Shown piece after piece: positions 63,506 through 64,000 of a DNA stretch of 64,000 bases. Source of the stretch: Mycolicibacterium goodii (GTDB lineage: Bacteria > Actinomycetota > Actinomycetes > Mycobacteriales > Mycobacteriaceae); NCBI RefSeq assembly GCF_022370755.2, contig NZ_CP092364.2:3348001-3412000 (forward strand), in the 5' to 3' direction. A model generated the notes under the pieces. That model saw nothing but the letters and a program-made list of their open reading frames with translations, did no database searches and was not told the origin of the DNA. A program made the position numbers and the translations under genes. Every line of letters starts with the position of its first letter. Position 1 is the stretch's first letter.

Positions 63506-64000
63506 TCAACCACGCGGGCAGGTGTCGGCCGCCTGCCGCAGCACCGGCACCGACGGCGCATCGACCGGCAGCGAATAGCCCCGCAGGACCTCGATGAACT
63601 GCATCGCGTACTGGCAGTGGAACGCCGCGTTGGGCGGCATCCACAGCGCGGGTTCCTTGTCGCCCTTGTCCTGGTTGGCTTCGCCCTGTACCGCAATGAG
63701 ATTCGCCGGGTCGTTGGCGAAGCGCACGCGCATACGGTCAGGCCAGGAGCGCGCGCCCTGGTCCCACGCGTACGCCAATGGCACGATGTGCTCGATCTGA
63801 ACCGCGGCCCCGGTCCGGTTGCCGCGCGCGAACGGGATGGTGAGGTTGGTGTAGGGATCGCGCAGGATGCCGGTCGCCACGGCCGTCGGGCATCGACTGA
63901 TGGAGACGTAGGTCTTGTCCGCCAGATCCCGGTCGAGGATGTCGTTGCGGGTGTCGCACCCGTTGTGACCGCCCGGTGCGTCGTTGTCGTCGGTCCACGC
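63506..64000 (-). CDS. HNH endonuclease family protein (DUF1524-like), C-terminal part
   Basis: At least 164 aa; the N-terminus lies beyond the right edge. Visible: CDTRNDIL (near the window edge), then VQIEHIVPLAYAWDQG with the catalytic His, FANDPANLIAVQG, NQDKGDKEPALWMPP and FHCQYAM. This pattern is typical of actinobacterial, often exported, HNH nucleases of the GmrSD-C/DUF1524 type. An in-frame GTG at 63880 lies in the middle of the domain and is not the start. Cys residues at several positions may form disulfides or bind zinc. Confidence 0.82.
   Translation of the reverse strand, partial: AWTDDNDAPGGHNGCDTRNDILDRDLADKTYVSISRCPTAVATGILRDPYTNLTIPFARGNRTGAAVQIEHIVPLAYAWDQGARSWPDRMRVRFANDPANLIAVQGEANQDKGDKEPALWMPPNAAFHCQYAMQFIEVLRGYSLPVDAPSVPVLRQAADTCPRG

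Overview
The window looks like chromosomal DNA of a fast-growing mycobacterium, very close to Mycolicibacterium smegmatis. The evidence is high GC, frequent GTG starts, many start codons placed directly behind a TANNNT -10 element (leaderless style), and a set of mycobacterial markers in typical order: SepIVA, LppW, LipN, the 101-aa DUF2469 protein, a tandem DacB2 pair, a hemerythrin-like protein beside sepIVA, and amt-glnB-glnD between ftsY and ffh. No rRNA, tRNA, CRISPR array, prophage or insertion sequence is visible.

Layout. (1) 1-13184 is an accessory catabolic island, nearly all on the minus strand: an FCD-type GntR regulator and a RidA protein; an LLM-family flavin/F420 enzyme; a small Pro-rich membrane protein; an NMT1/SsuA-type ABC importer (binding protein, ATPase, two permeases); a three-subunit form-II-CoxL-like molybdenum hydroxylase; a close enamidase homologue; a glutaryl-CoA-dehydrogenase-like enzyme; and a TPP-dependent E1 dehydrogenase running off the left edge. 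A CoxG-like SRPBCC protein with a C-terminal membrane helix is divergent from the LLM gene. A perfect 17-bp palindrome lies between the divergent genes, with degenerate copies before the regulator and before the binding-protein gene, so the island reads as one regulon. By family logic it imports and hydroxylates an N-heterocycle, reduces or opens the ring, hydrolyses an enamide and feeds the carbon to CoA metabolism. The substrate is unknown. This is the best candidate here for an undescribed system.

(2) 13265-24822 holds an arginase-fold/HAD pair, an aminotransferase-MmsA pair divergent from a PucR regulator (probably beta-alanine or related amino-acid use), an S12 serine hydrolase, a DUF2237 protein, SelO, a dienelactone hydrolase, DUF2469 and RNase HII.

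(3) 24833-29391 is the conserved translation and secretion block lepB, rplS, (lppW), trmD, rimM, khpA, rpsP. 30037-31833 has two D,D-carboxypeptidases, and 31948-33570 a CysJ-like diflavin reductase with an IdeR-box-like sequence upstream.

(4) 33640-47955 carries an amidohydrolase, ffh, an aldo-keto reductase/XRE-regulator pair, glnD-glnB-amtB with GlnR-like boxes, ftsY and smc. 47982-54560 has acyP, an OsmC protein, a Pro-rich membrane protein, mutM, rnc, DUF177, sepIVA, a hemerythrin-like gene, coaD and rsmD.

(5) 54557-64000 has pyc, a VKOR/DsbA oxidative-folding pair, lipN and two AKR5-type aldo-keto reductases whose first start codon interlocks with that of lipN, a TetR regulator divergent from a GNAT gene, and a partial secreted-type HNH endonuclease. 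Three copies of a near-palindromic dispersed repeat (arms CGAGCAGACG/CGTCTGCTCG) sit at gene ends at about 27351, 62198 and 63439.
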